Shown in pieces: positions 24,533 to 32,397 of a DNA stretch of 45,281 nucleotides (its first letter is position 1; each line of letters starts with the position of its first letter). The position numbers were made by a program, and so were the translations under genes. This DNA is from Candidatus Hydrogenedentota bacterium (GTDB lineage Bacteria > Hydrogenedentota > Hydrogenedentia > Hydrogenedentales > SLHB01): assembly GCA_019695095.1 (NCBI GenBank), contig JAIBAQ010000027.1, positions 1 to 45,281 on the forward strand. The letters run 5' to 3'. A model generated the notes under the pieces. It was not told the DNA's origin and made no database searches. It saw only the letters and a program-made list of their open reading frames with translations.

Positions 24533-25222
24533 TTGAAACCCAACGAACTGAAATATGCCCCGTCCCTTATGTGCGCCAACTTCCTTCGCTTGGAAGATGA
24601 CATCAAAGCGTTGGAGGCCGGCGGCTGCGACGAACTGCACTTCGACATCATGGACGGCTCGTTCGTCCCCAATATCACCTTGGGCGAAGACTTCGTGCGA
24701 GCCGTTCGGCGCGCAACCAAGTTGCCATTCCACGGCCATCTCATGATCCAGCATCCGGAACGCTACGTGAACCGGTTTGTCGATGCCGGGTGTACGATTG
24801 TAAGTATTCATGTTGAAGCATGTATCCATGCGCATCGCGTGCTCGATCAAATTCGCGCGGCTGGCGCATCTCCGTGCATTGCGATCAATCCCGCCACGCC
24901 TCTGACCAAGCTGGAATTCCTGCTCGACAAAGCCGACCGTGTGCTCGTCATGACCGTAGACCCGGGGTTTGCCGGACAGCGCATCATCAATGGGGCCTAC
25001 GAGCGCGTCAAGATTCTTCGCGAGAACATTGAATACCGGAAGCTTAAGGTCGACATCGAGGTCGACGGCAACATTGATATTCAAAACGCCGCCATACTCG
25101 CAAATCTCGGCGCGCGCGTGTTTGTGCTGGGTTCTTCCAGCATCTTCAAAGGCAATGGAAGTCTGGAGAAGAGTCTCCCTGAATTTCGGTCTGCAGTCGA
25201 TCTCCGTCGTCAGCAAGTGTAG
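24533..25222 (+). CDS. rpe: ribulose-phosphate 3-epimerase
   Basis: A 229-residue (beta/alpha)8 protein that interconverts ribulose 5-phosphate and xylulose 5-phosphate. Motifs are YAPSLMCANFLRLEDDI, the metal-binding HFDIMDGSFVPNITLG, HLMIQHPERYV, LVMTVDPGFAGQ with the catalytic aspartate, and the phosphate-binding IEVDGNI and FVLGSSSIF. The start is TTG 24533, one base after the ribokinase stop, with AAAGGA upstream; the frame is open to 24344 but that part lies within ribokinase. Tight packing implies co-transcription and a link between ribose phosphorylation and the pentose phosphate pathway. Confidence 0.95.
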   Translation: MKPNELKYAPSLMCANFLRLEDDIKALEAGGCDELHFDIMDGSFVPNITLGEDFVRAVRRATKLPFHGHLMIQHPERYVNRFVDAGCTIVSIHVEACIHAHRVLDQIRAAGASPCIAINPATPLTKLEFLLDKADRVLVMTVDPGFAGQRIINGAYERVKILRENIEYRKLKVDIEVDGNIDIQNAAILANLGARVFVLGSSSIFKGNGSLEKSLPEFRSAVDLRRQQV

Positions 25223-25234
25223 GTATAGCCAACT

Positions 25235-25756
25235 ATGAGAAACATCGAGTTGAAGGCCCGCTGCGGGAGCCAAGCACAAGCGCTCCGTGTCTGTGAGTCT
25301 ATCCACGCCGAACCCCAAGGCGAACTCCATCAGGTCGATACCTATTTCGGCGTAGACAAGGGCCGTCTTAAACTCAGGGAATGCTCGCCCGACGCCGATC
25401 ACCTCGTGTTCTACCGCAGACCGGACGACCTCCACGCGAAAGCCTGCGACTACCTCATCACTCCCGCGCAGCAGGGACTCAAAGAACTTCTCGCGGAAGC
25501 CTTTGGTGTGGTTGGCGTAGTGGTGAAGACGCGCAAGCTCTGGCTTTGGAAGAACGTTCGTATTCATCTCGATTCTGTCGAGTACCTCGGAAACTTCATC
25601 GAATTTGAAGCCGTTCTCTCCGACGAGTTCGATGATGCCGATGGCAGCCAGAAAGTCGCTTGGTTGAGCGAACAATTCGGCATTCGTGAGTCGGACTTGC
25701 TTCCGAGTTCGTACATCGACCTCCTTCAAGTCCAGACTGCTTTGTCTCTCCGATAA
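25235..25756 (+). CDS. CYTH-domain protein (class IV adenylate cyclase-like)
   Basis: A 173-residue protein of the CYTH (CyaB/thiamine triphosphatase) superfamily. The start MRNIELKARC carries the family's strand-1 ELK motif, followed by HQVDTYFGVDKGRLKLRE, LVFYRRPD and VRIHLDSVEYLGNFIEFEA, the alternating Glu/Arg/Lys strands that line the triphosphate tunnel. Members bind triphosphate substrates with divalent metal, and activities include cAMP synthesis and triphosphatase; which applies here is open. It starts 12 bp after the epimerase gene, probably in the same operon, and is the last gene before the promoter of the manganese riboswitch. Confidence 0.85.
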   Translation: MRNIELKARCGSQAQALRVCESIHAEPQGELHQVDTYFGVDKGRLKLRECSPDADHLVFYRRPDDLHAKACDYLITPAQQGLKELLAEAFGVVGVVVKTRKLWLWKNVRIHLDSVEYLGNFIEFEAVLSDEFDDADGSQKVAWLSEQFGIRESDLLPSSYIDLLQVQTALSLR

Positions 25757-25796
25757 ATCTTGCCTGTTCCACGGACGCATCGAGCCACGAGGCGAC

Positions 25797-25826
25797 TTGA
25801 CTGATCCCGCGCTACCTGTCTAAAAT
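25797..25826 (+). promoter_or_regulatory. promoter of the riboswitch-terC transcript
   Basis: TTGACT (25797-25802), an 18-base spacer and TAAAAT (25821-25826). The start would lie near 25833, exactly at the beginning of the yybP-ykoY aptamer. Confidence 0.65.
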
Positions 25827-25832
25827 CCGCTG

Positions 25833-25978
25833 CCTCTGATGGGGAGTAGCTCGCGGGCGTTTCTTGTCGCCCGTATTGTTACGGCGTCGTCAGCACGGAC
25901 TCGGGTTCACCTGGCGAGGATGAACCGGGCCCGGCGCCGCAGGCCGCGCACCCGCGCGGCAGCGAGACCAGCAAAGGT
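25833..25978 (+). ncRNA. yybP-ykoY manganese riboswitch
   Basis: The leader of the TerC-family gene carries the conserved sequence blocks of this Mn2+-sensing aptamer in order: GGGGAGTAGC (25841-25850), a variable GC-rich hairpin (GCGGGCG...CGCCCGT), GTCGTCAGCAC (25886-25896), a variable arm and GCGAGACC (25962-25969). The closing helix pairs CCTCTG with CAG..AAGG across the two ends. This RNA class is known upstream of Mn2+ exporters and alx/TerC genes and raises expression when Mn2+ is high. A 60-base stretch then leads to AAAGG and the start at 26038, so control may act on translation; no clear terminator is seen there. Frames crossing this stretch are not genes. Confidence 0.92.
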
Positions 25979-26037
25979 GAACTTGAGTAAACGTTGCTCG
26001 CGTTCGCCACGCTGCACCCAGACAGAAAGGTCCTCTC

Positions 26038-26997
26038 ATGGTGACCGTCGGCACTTCGACTATGTGGTTACTCTTTTCCGCATTCATCCTTATTGCGCTC
26101 GCGCTCGACTTCTTTGCCATGCACAAGCAAGGCGCCCACAAAGTGAGCATGAAGGAAGCCGCCATTTGGTCCGCGATTTGGGTGGCGGTCTCATTCGTAT
26201 TCGTCGGTTGGTTGTGGTGGTATCTGGGCGGCACCCGGGGAGAACCCATCGCTAACATAAAAGCAACCGAGTTTGTGACAGGTTACCTTATCGAAAAGGC
26301 CTTGGCTGTCGACAATATCTTCGTCTTTCTCATGATCTTCAATTACTTCGCGATCTGCGCGGAATCGCAGAAACGCGTCCTGATGATCGGTATCCTCGGC
26401 GCTCTCATTTTGCGCGCCATCTTCATCTTCACGGGGACATGGCTGGTTTCGCAGTTTCACTGGCTGCTCTACGTGTTCGGCGCGTTTCTCGTCATTACCG
26501 GCATCAAGATGTGGTGGGCCGCCGGACAGGAGCCGGATATTGAGTCAAACATCGCCTTGAAATGGATACGCAAGCATATCCGCATCTCCTCCAACTACGT
26601 CGGCGACAACTTCTTCACCATCGTAGACGGTGTCAAAGTTGCCACGCCCCTTTTGGTTGTGGTCATGCTCGTCGGAATTGTCGATATCATCTTCGCCGTC
26701 GACTCCATTCCCGCGATATTCGCTATCACAACGGACCCCTTCATCGTGCTCACCTCAAACGTTTTCGCCATTCTCGGCCTTCGCGCAATGTACTTTCTCC
26801 TCGCGGGAATGCACGAGCGATTCCATTTACTGTCCTACGGTTTGGCCATTGTCCTCGTGTTTGTAGGAGCGAAGATGTTGCTGATGGATATCTATAAGAT
26901 CCCCGTCTTGTGGTCGCTTTCGGTAACCGTTTCGATACTAGTGATCACGATGGTGCTCTCGCTGACTGTCAAGCCTGCCCAGAAACCTCAGACCTGA
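26038..26997 (+). CDS. TerC/Alx-family membrane transporter (probable Mn2+ exporter)
   Basis: A 319-residue polytopic membrane protein with about 9 helices. It carries the TerC signatures YLIEKALAVDNIFVFLMIFN in the N-terminal half and IIFAVDSIPAIFAITTDPF followed by SNVFAILGLRAMYFLLAG in the second half; the paired acidic residues (EKALAVDN and AVDS) lie inside the membrane and are the likely ion site. Members such as Alx and MeeF export Mn2+ and also affect metal loading of exported proteins. The yybP-ykoY riboswitch just upstream supports Mn2+ as the ligand here. The start at ATG 26038 has AAAGG upstream. No tellurite-resistance cluster surrounds it. Confidence 0.93.
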   Translation: MVTVGTSTMWLLFSAFILIALALDFFAMHKQGAHKVSMKEAAIWSAIWVAVSFVFVGWLWWYLGGTRGEPIANIKATEFVTGYLIEKALAVDNIFVFLMIFNYFAICAESQKRVLMIGILGALILRAIFIFTGTWLVSQFHWLLYVFGAFLVITGIKMWWAAGQEPDIESNIALKWIRKHIRISSNYVGDNFFTIVDGVKVATPLLVVVMLVGIVDIIFAVDSIPAIFAITTDPFIVLTSNVFAILGLRAMYFLLAGMHERFHLLSYGLAIVLVFVGAKMLLMDIYKIPVLWSLSVTVSILVITMVLSLTVKPAQKPQT

Positions 26998-27023
26998 CAA
27001 GCAACTTGCAGCGTCAAAAGCAA

Positions 27024-27049
27024 GAGGGCGCCGCATCTACGGCGCCCTC
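27024..27049. terminator. hairpin between convergent terC and heme protein genes
   Basis: GAGGGCGCCG, loop CATCTA, CGGCGCCCTC: a perfect 10-bp stem between two convergent genes. On the minus strand it is followed by TTGCTTTTG, so it should end the long heme protein transcript. It has no T run on the plus side but may still serve terC. Confidence 0.75.
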
Positions 27050-27074
27050 GATAGTCAGGTTCTGTGTATGTTGC

Positions 27075-29984
27075 TTAGGCCGCGCGCGGTGCCAGCTTCC
27101 TCATGGATAATGCCATCACCAGCATCATGGCAAGCCCCAACAGTACGAGGCCCCAATAGGTCGCGGCAGGGACACCGGGTCCTGGGCCCAACTCGTCAAC
27201 GTCTCGGAGTCCATTGGCATTCCGATCAATGCCTGCACGGATTCCCGTGCCGTCAGGAACTACGGAGAACGTTATCTCTGTGCCAGGTGCAGCCAATGCT
27301 AACAGCGTTGCCGTGGATATCGCGCCTTCTGCCGCAACATCCGATTGCCACATCCCGCTTCCAACATAGACCCAGCCGCGCGGAATTCCCGCGACAACAC
27401 CTTTGCCAATGACATCTACCTGACCCGCGTCGGCAAGCGCGAGCATCGCAGTCAGTTCTGACAAATCCTTCGCGGCACTGTCCAGGGTGGTCTGCTTACC
27501 AACGGACGCGGGCGCGTCTTTGCTCATGCCTCCTGGTGGCTCGCCCGGCAACGGAGTGACAAAACTGAATCCTCCTGAGAAGCTGCGAACCAGTGCCACA
27601 AGATCGGCCACTTTCTGGTCAGTGTTCACGTTGGGGAAAGCCGGCTCGGAGAAGAATCGAGCCAACGTATCGATGCTGCCATCATGCAGTACCCCAAACC
27701 CCGACAGACTGGGCGCTCCCGAATTGAGCTGAAATCCCGCCTTGTCGAATTGATTGCGCAGCTGGGGAATCTTGATCGCCTTATTGGTCGATCCATCCAC
27801 TGAAACCAGTGCCACGTGGTGTTGTCCCATCGGCCCCGGCGGAATCGGCTGGAAAACCCCTGCCTGCAAAACGGTGTCCGTGCCATCCCCAATGGGCAAG
27901 GTGTGACACACGATACACGTGAACGGACTGTCTGCTGGGCTGCCCTGATTACGATAAATTGCCAGCCCGTTGACGGCATTGCCATTGGGCAACTGAGTGC
28001 CCAAGGGCAGATCCTTGGTGCCCGAGGCGAATTCCCCGGGCAAGGGAAGATTCGTCGGAAGCGAGTTATCAAAATTGCGGTAAGGATTCGGTGGGAAATG
28101 GATCGAAGCGAGGAAGTCTTCGAACTGCTGCATTTCAACGGGCGACAACATTACATCGTCCCCCTGAAGTCCCATAAACGCCGGATTGAACTGCTCCAAA
28201 CCGTCTCGGTCTCCTCGCCAATGCAGCGGTTCCTTCCCGATGATGTCCTGCAGAGTCTGCGTGGTCATTGGACCCTTCATCGGATGGAAATTGTTGAATC
28301 CGCCGGTTAGCCCCGGAATGCCTGCGCCTAGGTTGTGTTGTCCAGGCGCGTCACCATTCAACACCTTCACGGCGCCGCTTGGATCGCCAAGATCCCACGC
28401 GAGGCGATCCATACGCCCATCGATGTGGCACGACCCGCACGCCGTGTGCCCCAGCCCAGAGTTTTTGTGCGTGTCGTAGAGGTGCTTGCGTCCAATCTTG
28501 ATCGGTGGCGGCGTCGGATCATAGAAGGGAACGTTCGCGACCTCGGTGTCGCTAGCAGTCGAAACGACAGAAACCGAAGCGTCAAACTTGTTCAGAACAT
28601 ACAAGCGCCCGTTGACATCATCCAACGCCAGCCCAGTGGGGCCTTCGCGAACTTCAATGGTTTGGCCTGCGACTACGCGTTCGCCATCCGACTGAACAAC
28701 GACGACGTTGTTGGAGCCCATGCCTGAGATGTATCCGCGCGTGCCTGCATCATTCCAAACGATTCCACGCGGATCGCCAATCGATTTGTTCCGTTCAGAC
28801 TGCGGCACCGTGGACGTCTCATACGGGTCCACACCACCGGGTTGTGCGGCGGCGAGGTGGGCGTGATTCAAGTCAACTACGCTGATGTTCGTGGCATTCG
28901 AAGCATCCACAATCCCGATTTCGACGCGCAAGAATCGCCCACCGATGACGGGCTCAAAACGAATTTCGTTTGTCGCGTCCGTGCCCACCACAGTGATTTC
29001 TCCGGATGCAGGGTTCACGGCAATTGCCATGCAGAGGTTCATCAATCGATCCGCGTACGCAACACTGGGCGACACAGCATTTAGATTGGAAATGATGGCT
29101 ACATCCCGGTCCACCAAATCCCATCCGGTATAGCGCCCCGAAAGCGTTGCGCTCGCACCGCTAACCCAAGGACTCCAATCCTCGCCATTGTCATCGCGCC
29201 AGACTCCGCCTGCGTCCTTTTTCACAATGAGACCCACACGCGGGGGAGTGCCGTTGGCAGCCTTGGGAGGGAACCAAACCTGACCGTCGGGAAGCTTGGT
29301 ATCGTTGGGGTCGTTCGGCGGAGGGTTCACGCCCGCGTAGGGATTTGTAACATCATCGAGCGCGTCGTTGCGTGGAAACCCCAATGTGCCTATGCCTGCC
29401 GCGCCTCCCGCGATAATCGTCGATCCATTGCCCGACTCAAATATCGCCGCATAGACCTTAGTCTTGTCGGGACTAACGGCAAGAGCTCGCGGGTCCTCTG
29501 CCTGAATGGCGATGTCCGTGGGCGGAGTCGCGAGATTCGCGGGATCGAAACGCTGAATGGTGTTCACTTGCGAGCAGGATACGAACGCCATTTCCGGCGA
29601 ACCCGCAAACACAACATCGCAAGGTTCGTCTTTGGTTTGCAGCGTCTTCGTCACGTGCTTCGCCGTGATATCGACAATACTCACGCTATCGGAGATATGA
29701 TTGACAACCCAAGCCTCCGAATTGGACCGGAACCGGACCGTTACCGGATCCACGCCGACAGAAACGGACCCAATCGAATTGGGCGTTCCAGTGCTTACAT
29801 CGAACAACTCAATTCGCGCATCCGCCGTGTTGCATACCGCCAATGTGGTGCGATCCGGGCTGAGGTCGATGGGATGAACTTGCGATGTCTCGAAGTTGAC
29901 GAAGCCGTTCTGCGCAAGCGCAGATGCGCTCATTACTGAAGTGGACACGAAAAGGCACAAGTAGACACGGTTTAGCCAGGACAC
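27075..29984 (-). CDS. exported beta-propeller/di-heme cytochrome c protein with C-terminal sorting-like tail
   Basis: A 969-residue protein. From GTG 29984 (AGGAGG just upstream) it has a signal peptide (SWLNRVYLCLFVSTSVMSAS). Residues of about 30-480 form a YVTN/YncE-like beta-propeller (HPIDLSPDRTTLAVCNTADA, PTGLALDDVNGRLYVLNKFD). Then comes a di-heme part with CGSCH (516-520) and CIVCH (690-694), similar to peroxidase-type heme domains with HDGSIDTLARFF between the second motif and the end. A calcium-loop-like GIDRNANGLRDVDE is followed by the tail VPAATYWGLVLLGLAMMLVM with basic MRKLAPRAA, like IPTL-CTERM signals. Probably a surface or periplasmic electron-transfer or oxidase protein; substrate unknown. 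The open frame extends to 30020. Confidence 0.82.
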   Translation of the reverse strand: MSWLNRVYLCLFVSTSVMSASALAQNGFVNFETSQVHPIDLSPDRTTLAVCNTADARIELFDVSTGTPNSIGSVSVGVDPVTVRFRSNSEAWVVNHISDSVSIVDITAKHVTKTLQTKDEPCDVVFAGSPEMAFVSCSQVNTIQRFDPANLATPPTDIAIQAEDPRALAVSPDKTKVYAAIFESGNGSTIIAGGAAGIGTLGFPRNDALDDVTNPYAGVNPPPNDPNDTKLPDGQVWFPPKAANGTPPRVGLIVKKDAGGVWRDDNGEDWSPWVSGASATLSGRYTGWDLVDRDVAIISNLNAVSPSVAYADRLMNLCMAIAVNPASGEITVVGTDATNEIRFEPVIGGRFLRVEIGIVDASNATNISVVDLNHAHLAAAQPGGVDPYETSTVPQSERNKSIGDPRGIVWNDAGTRGYISGMGSNNVVVVQSDGERVVAGQTIEVREGPTGLALDDVNGRLYVLNKFDASVSVVSTASDTEVANVPFYDPTPPPIKIGRKHLYDTHKNSGLGHTACGSCHIDGRMDRLAWDLGDPSGAVKVLNGDAPGQHNLGAGIPGLTGGFNNFHPMKGPMTTQTLQDIIGKEPLHWRGDRDGLEQFNPAFMGLQGDDVMLSPVEMQQFEDFLASIHFPPNPYRNFDNSLPTNLPLPGEFASGTKDLPLGTQLPNGNAVNGLAIYRNQGSPADSPFTCIVCHTLPIGDGTDTVLQAGVFQPIPPGPMGQHHVALVSVDGSTNKAIKIPQLRNQFDKAGFQLNSGAPSLSGFGVLHDGSIDTLARFFSEPAFPNVNTDQKVADLVALVRSFSGGFSFVTPLPGEPPGGMSKDAPASVGKQTTLDSAAKDLSELTAMLALADAGQVDVIGKGVVAGIPRGWVYVGSGMWQSDVAAEGAISTATLLALAAPGTEITFSVVPDGTGIRAGIDRNANGLRDVDELGPGPGVPAATYWGLVLLGLAMMLVMALSMRKLAPRAA

Positions 29985-30167
29985 GCTAAAGTCCTCCTGC
30001 ACAGGGACACTACTCCCCACGCATTTACCCCAAATGGGTGCCTTGCAGAGACTCCCTCGACGCCGTCACGCCAAGAGTTGACCGGAAGCTAAAGTACAGT
30101 AAGTGCGCCCGGAAGGCAAGACTTTTCGAGCCAGGAATCGCCATGAAGGAGTGGGGAATAGGGGGGG

Positions 30168-30308
30168 CTATCTCGGATTTCTCACGAACATATTTGAATC
30201 CCTCTCGTAACCAGTGTGTTTGCGAGAAATCCTCTTGGCAAAGACTCAAAGTCTTGCACGTGAGCAATTTGCGTCGGCGCTCAATCGCGCCGATTAAATT
30301 GCGGACTA
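30168..30308 (-). repeat. dispersed repeat, copy 2 (about 141 bp)
   Basis: This is the inverted partner of 17150-17342 and lacks the 51 extra bases found there. Read on the minus strand it begins TAGTCCGCAATTT and ends GTGAGAAATCCG-x3-TAG. The leading hairpin is kept (30264-30302: GGCGC/GCGCC inner stem, GCAATTTGC against TAAATTGC), with changes on one arm. It begins 18 bp after the pectate lyase stop codon and in the same direction as that gene, just as copy 1 follows acs. It occupies the upstream region of the propeller/di-heme gene. Confidence 0.75.
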
Positions 30309-30325
30309 TGGCACACTTTATGAGG

Positions 30326-31690
30326 TCAGTTTCCAGAGGCCGGGTCGGAATTGTTCAGAAATTCCTCAATGTTCGTGTAGCCGTCCTTGTCCGTATCTTT
30401 CTGAGCGTCATTGGGATTTTTGCTGTCCAGCCCATGGTCCTGTTCCCAAACGTCGGGAATCCCATCTTCTTCGGTGTCGGTTTGCTGCGAACCGCGCTCA
30501 TACTCCGGCCATGCGCCAACGGCTGTCTGCGAATCGATTATCGTGCCGCGCCCCAAGCGCACATCTTCCAGCACGCGAGCATCGACGCCATCGCGAACGG
30601 GAAGGGTCGCGCCCGCTTCCGTCACAATACGCTTGTACGCGGCCTCCGCCGTTTCTTCACGGATTGTGGGTGTGTCGAATGGCGTAGACAGCATCATCTC
30701 GCGAAGCGCCTGCCTCTCGATATTCTCCGGGAAACGAAGAAGATACAGGTTGTAGCCGGTGACTGTCGGATATCCCTCAATGACATTTTTCGATGCATAG
30801 ATCTTTGTGCCCGTGCCCCCGATTGAGAACGCAACGCTCCGTTCGTTGTCTTTGGTGGAGACTCCGGGTTTCAGATAGTTGGCGACGTAATTCATGCGCA
30901 TCACGTCGTCTGCGTTGTAGCCCGCCTTACCACCCCAGTCATAGATGGCGTTGTTCCGAAAATCCAGCAACAGTCCCGGCTTATCCGGATACCCCCCTGG
31001 GCGCGGATTTCTGCTGTTGTGATGTGCGTACAGATTGTGGTGAAACGTGAACGTGCCATCATGTGCCCTTAACAAGGAGCCATATCCGTGTGCCCCCTTG
31101 TGATGGATCGAATGATTCAGGCTTTCCGAAATCACACACCATTGAACGGTAACGTCGCGCGAATCTCCCGTTACGCTCAACGTCTCGTCCGTGCCCCAGC
31201 TCGCTGAACAGTGATCGATGACAACGTTGCGTGAATTCACGATCCCCAGTGCGTCTTGTTCTTTCCCTGAAATGTCGCCAGGTCGAAATCGCACGTGCCG
31301 TATCACAACGTCGTGCGTCGCAATCACACAACCGTAACCTTTGAAGCAGATGCCGCCTCCTGGCGCGGACTGCCCCGCGATCGTGATGAAAGGCTCTTCG
31401 ATTCTAAGCGGGGATTTGAGTTCGATCAGGCCCCCCGTGCGAAACACGACGATTCGCGGGCCTTTTGCTTCGCACGCCGCGCGCAGACTTCCAGGACCTG
31501 CGTCATCAAGGTTCGTTACAGAGAGAACGGTGCCGCCGCGCCCGCCTGGAGTTGTCGATCCCGCGCCTTCCGCTCCGGGAAATGCAGGCAGGGTTGTCGT
31601 TTGCGCATCTGCCACGAGTAGTCCGCACGTGACAAGCGCAATGGCATATAGCACGCAAGAAACAGACTGCGATAACCCGTGTTGAAGCAT
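30326..31690 (-). CDS. secreted pectate lyase-like protein with thrombospondin type 3-like tail
   Basis: A 454-residue protein with signal peptide (SCVLYAIALVTCGLLVADA). The mature start LPAFPGAEGAGSTTPGGRGG and VLSVTNLDDAGPGSLRAA are typical of PL1-like bacterial pectate lyases, followed by the helix coils IVNSRNVVIDHCSASWGTDE, VQWCVISESL and FTFHHNLYAHHNSRNPR. The C-terminus has calcium-binding Asp repeats (DTEEDGIPDVWEQDHGLD, DTDKDGYTNIEEFLN) of thrombospondin type 3/dockerin-like form. It should cleave pectin-like uronic acid polymers outside the cell, though many relatives of this type in PVC bacteria are untested. ATG 31690 is used; the frame is open to TTG 31723. It is the last gene of the long minus-strand series. 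Confidence 0.87.
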   Translation of the reverse strand: MLQHGLSQSVSCVLYAIALVTCGLLVADAQTTTLPAFPGAEGAGSTTPGGRGGTVLSVTNLDDAGPGSLRAACEAKGPRIVVFRTGGLIELKSPLRIEEPFITIAGQSAPGGGICFKGYGCVIATHDVVIRHVRFRPGDISGKEQDALGIVNSRNVVIDHCSASWGTDETLSVTGDSRDVTVQWCVISESLNHSIHHKGAHGYGSLLRAHDGTFTFHHNLYAHHNSRNPRPGGYPDKPGLLLDFRNNAIYDWGGKAGYNADDVMRMNYVANYLKPGVSTKDNERSVAFSIGGTGTKIYASKNVIEGYPTVTGYNLYLLRFPENIERQALREMMLSTPFDTPTIREETAEAAYKRIVTEAGATLPVRDGVDARVLEDVRLGRGTIIDSQTAVGAWPEYERGSQQTDTEEDGIPDVWEQDHGLDSKNPNDAQKDTDKDGYTNIEEFLNNSDPASGN

Positions 31691-31728
31691 CAGTGTCGCT
31701 CTATTTGGTTGGACAGCCGCCAAGCAGT

Positions 31729-32397
31729 CTACCGCTGCCGTATCTTCGTCACAAACTCATCCGTCTTCATCACGGCGTCGAATTGACTTTCCGCGATTCC
31801 CCGTAGACGCGTCGATTCACGCGCGTTGCTGGTCGCGTCTTCGATGCAGACAGTTCGATACCCAAGCCGTTTTGCCGAGGTAGCCGTCTTGCCCAAGCAC
31901 GCTTCCGTGTGACCGCCAATGAATAGTAGCGTCCGCGCACCCAAATTGGCCAACACGAAGCCGATGTTCGAAGAGATAAACGCGTCTTGAGCCGTCTTCG
32001 CAAGGACATATTCGCCAGGCTGAATACCCAGGCAACCCGCAGGCTGCGATCCTTTGTCTCCAATGTATCCCGACCAGTTGGCGCTGTCAGTCCCGTGGTT
32101 TCGGATCATGGTCGCGCGCACAACGGGGTCCAGATCCATGCCGTCCTTGAACTGATACCCCCAGTGTAGAAACACACGGGGAACGTTCGCGGCCCTGCAC
32201 GACTCCACGACTCGTACGGCGTTAGCCAAGCATACGTCCCATCCGAACGCGTTGGCCGCGTTCACATCGTCCGCGGTAAAACCCATCTTGCGCCAGTCGA
32301 GTGGCAGCGCCTCGTCCGTGATGGGTTCAGGCCTGTCGCCTTCTTGTATATCCACGCTAATGAGTGCACAGTCGCGAAACAGCAATTCAATATCCAT
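31729..32397 (-). CDS. isochorismatase-family cysteine hydrolase
   Basis: A 222-residue protein of the isochorismatase/nicotinamidase-like superfamily. The Asp-Lys-Cys catalytic triad is visible: Asp16 in LISVDIQEGD, Lys134 in VLAKTAQDAF and Cys167 in FIGGHTEACLGK. The segment WDVCLANAVRVVESCRAANV is the usual first helix. Members hydrolyse amide or vinyl ether bonds in small molecules; the substrate here is not evident. No signal peptide, so it is cytoplasmic. Its ATG overlaps the stop of the upstream gene by one base (TAATG at 32395-32399), a sign of translational coupling to the radical-SAM-like/glycosyltransferase gene. Confidence 0.88.
   Translation of the reverse strand: MDIELLFRDCALISVDIQEGDRPEPITDEALPLDWRKMGFTADDVNAANAFGWDVCLANAVRVVESCRAANVPRVFLHWGYQFKDGMDLDPVVRATMIRNHGTDSANWSGYIGDKGSQPAGCLGIQPGEYVLAKTAQDAFISSNIGFVLANLGARTLLFIGGHTEACLGKTATSAKRLGYRTVCIEDATSNARESTRLRGIAESQFDAVMKTDEFVTKIRQR

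Noticed and set aside
24458-25780. 440-residue minus-strand frame opposite epimerase and CYTH genes
   Set aside because: Both genes on the plus strand are securely identified; the antisense frame has no start signal or family features.
25839-26255. 138-residue Arg-rich frame upstream of and overlapping terC
   Set aside because: It lies across the manganese riboswitch and the start of terC in another frame, and its composition reflects GC-rich structured RNA.
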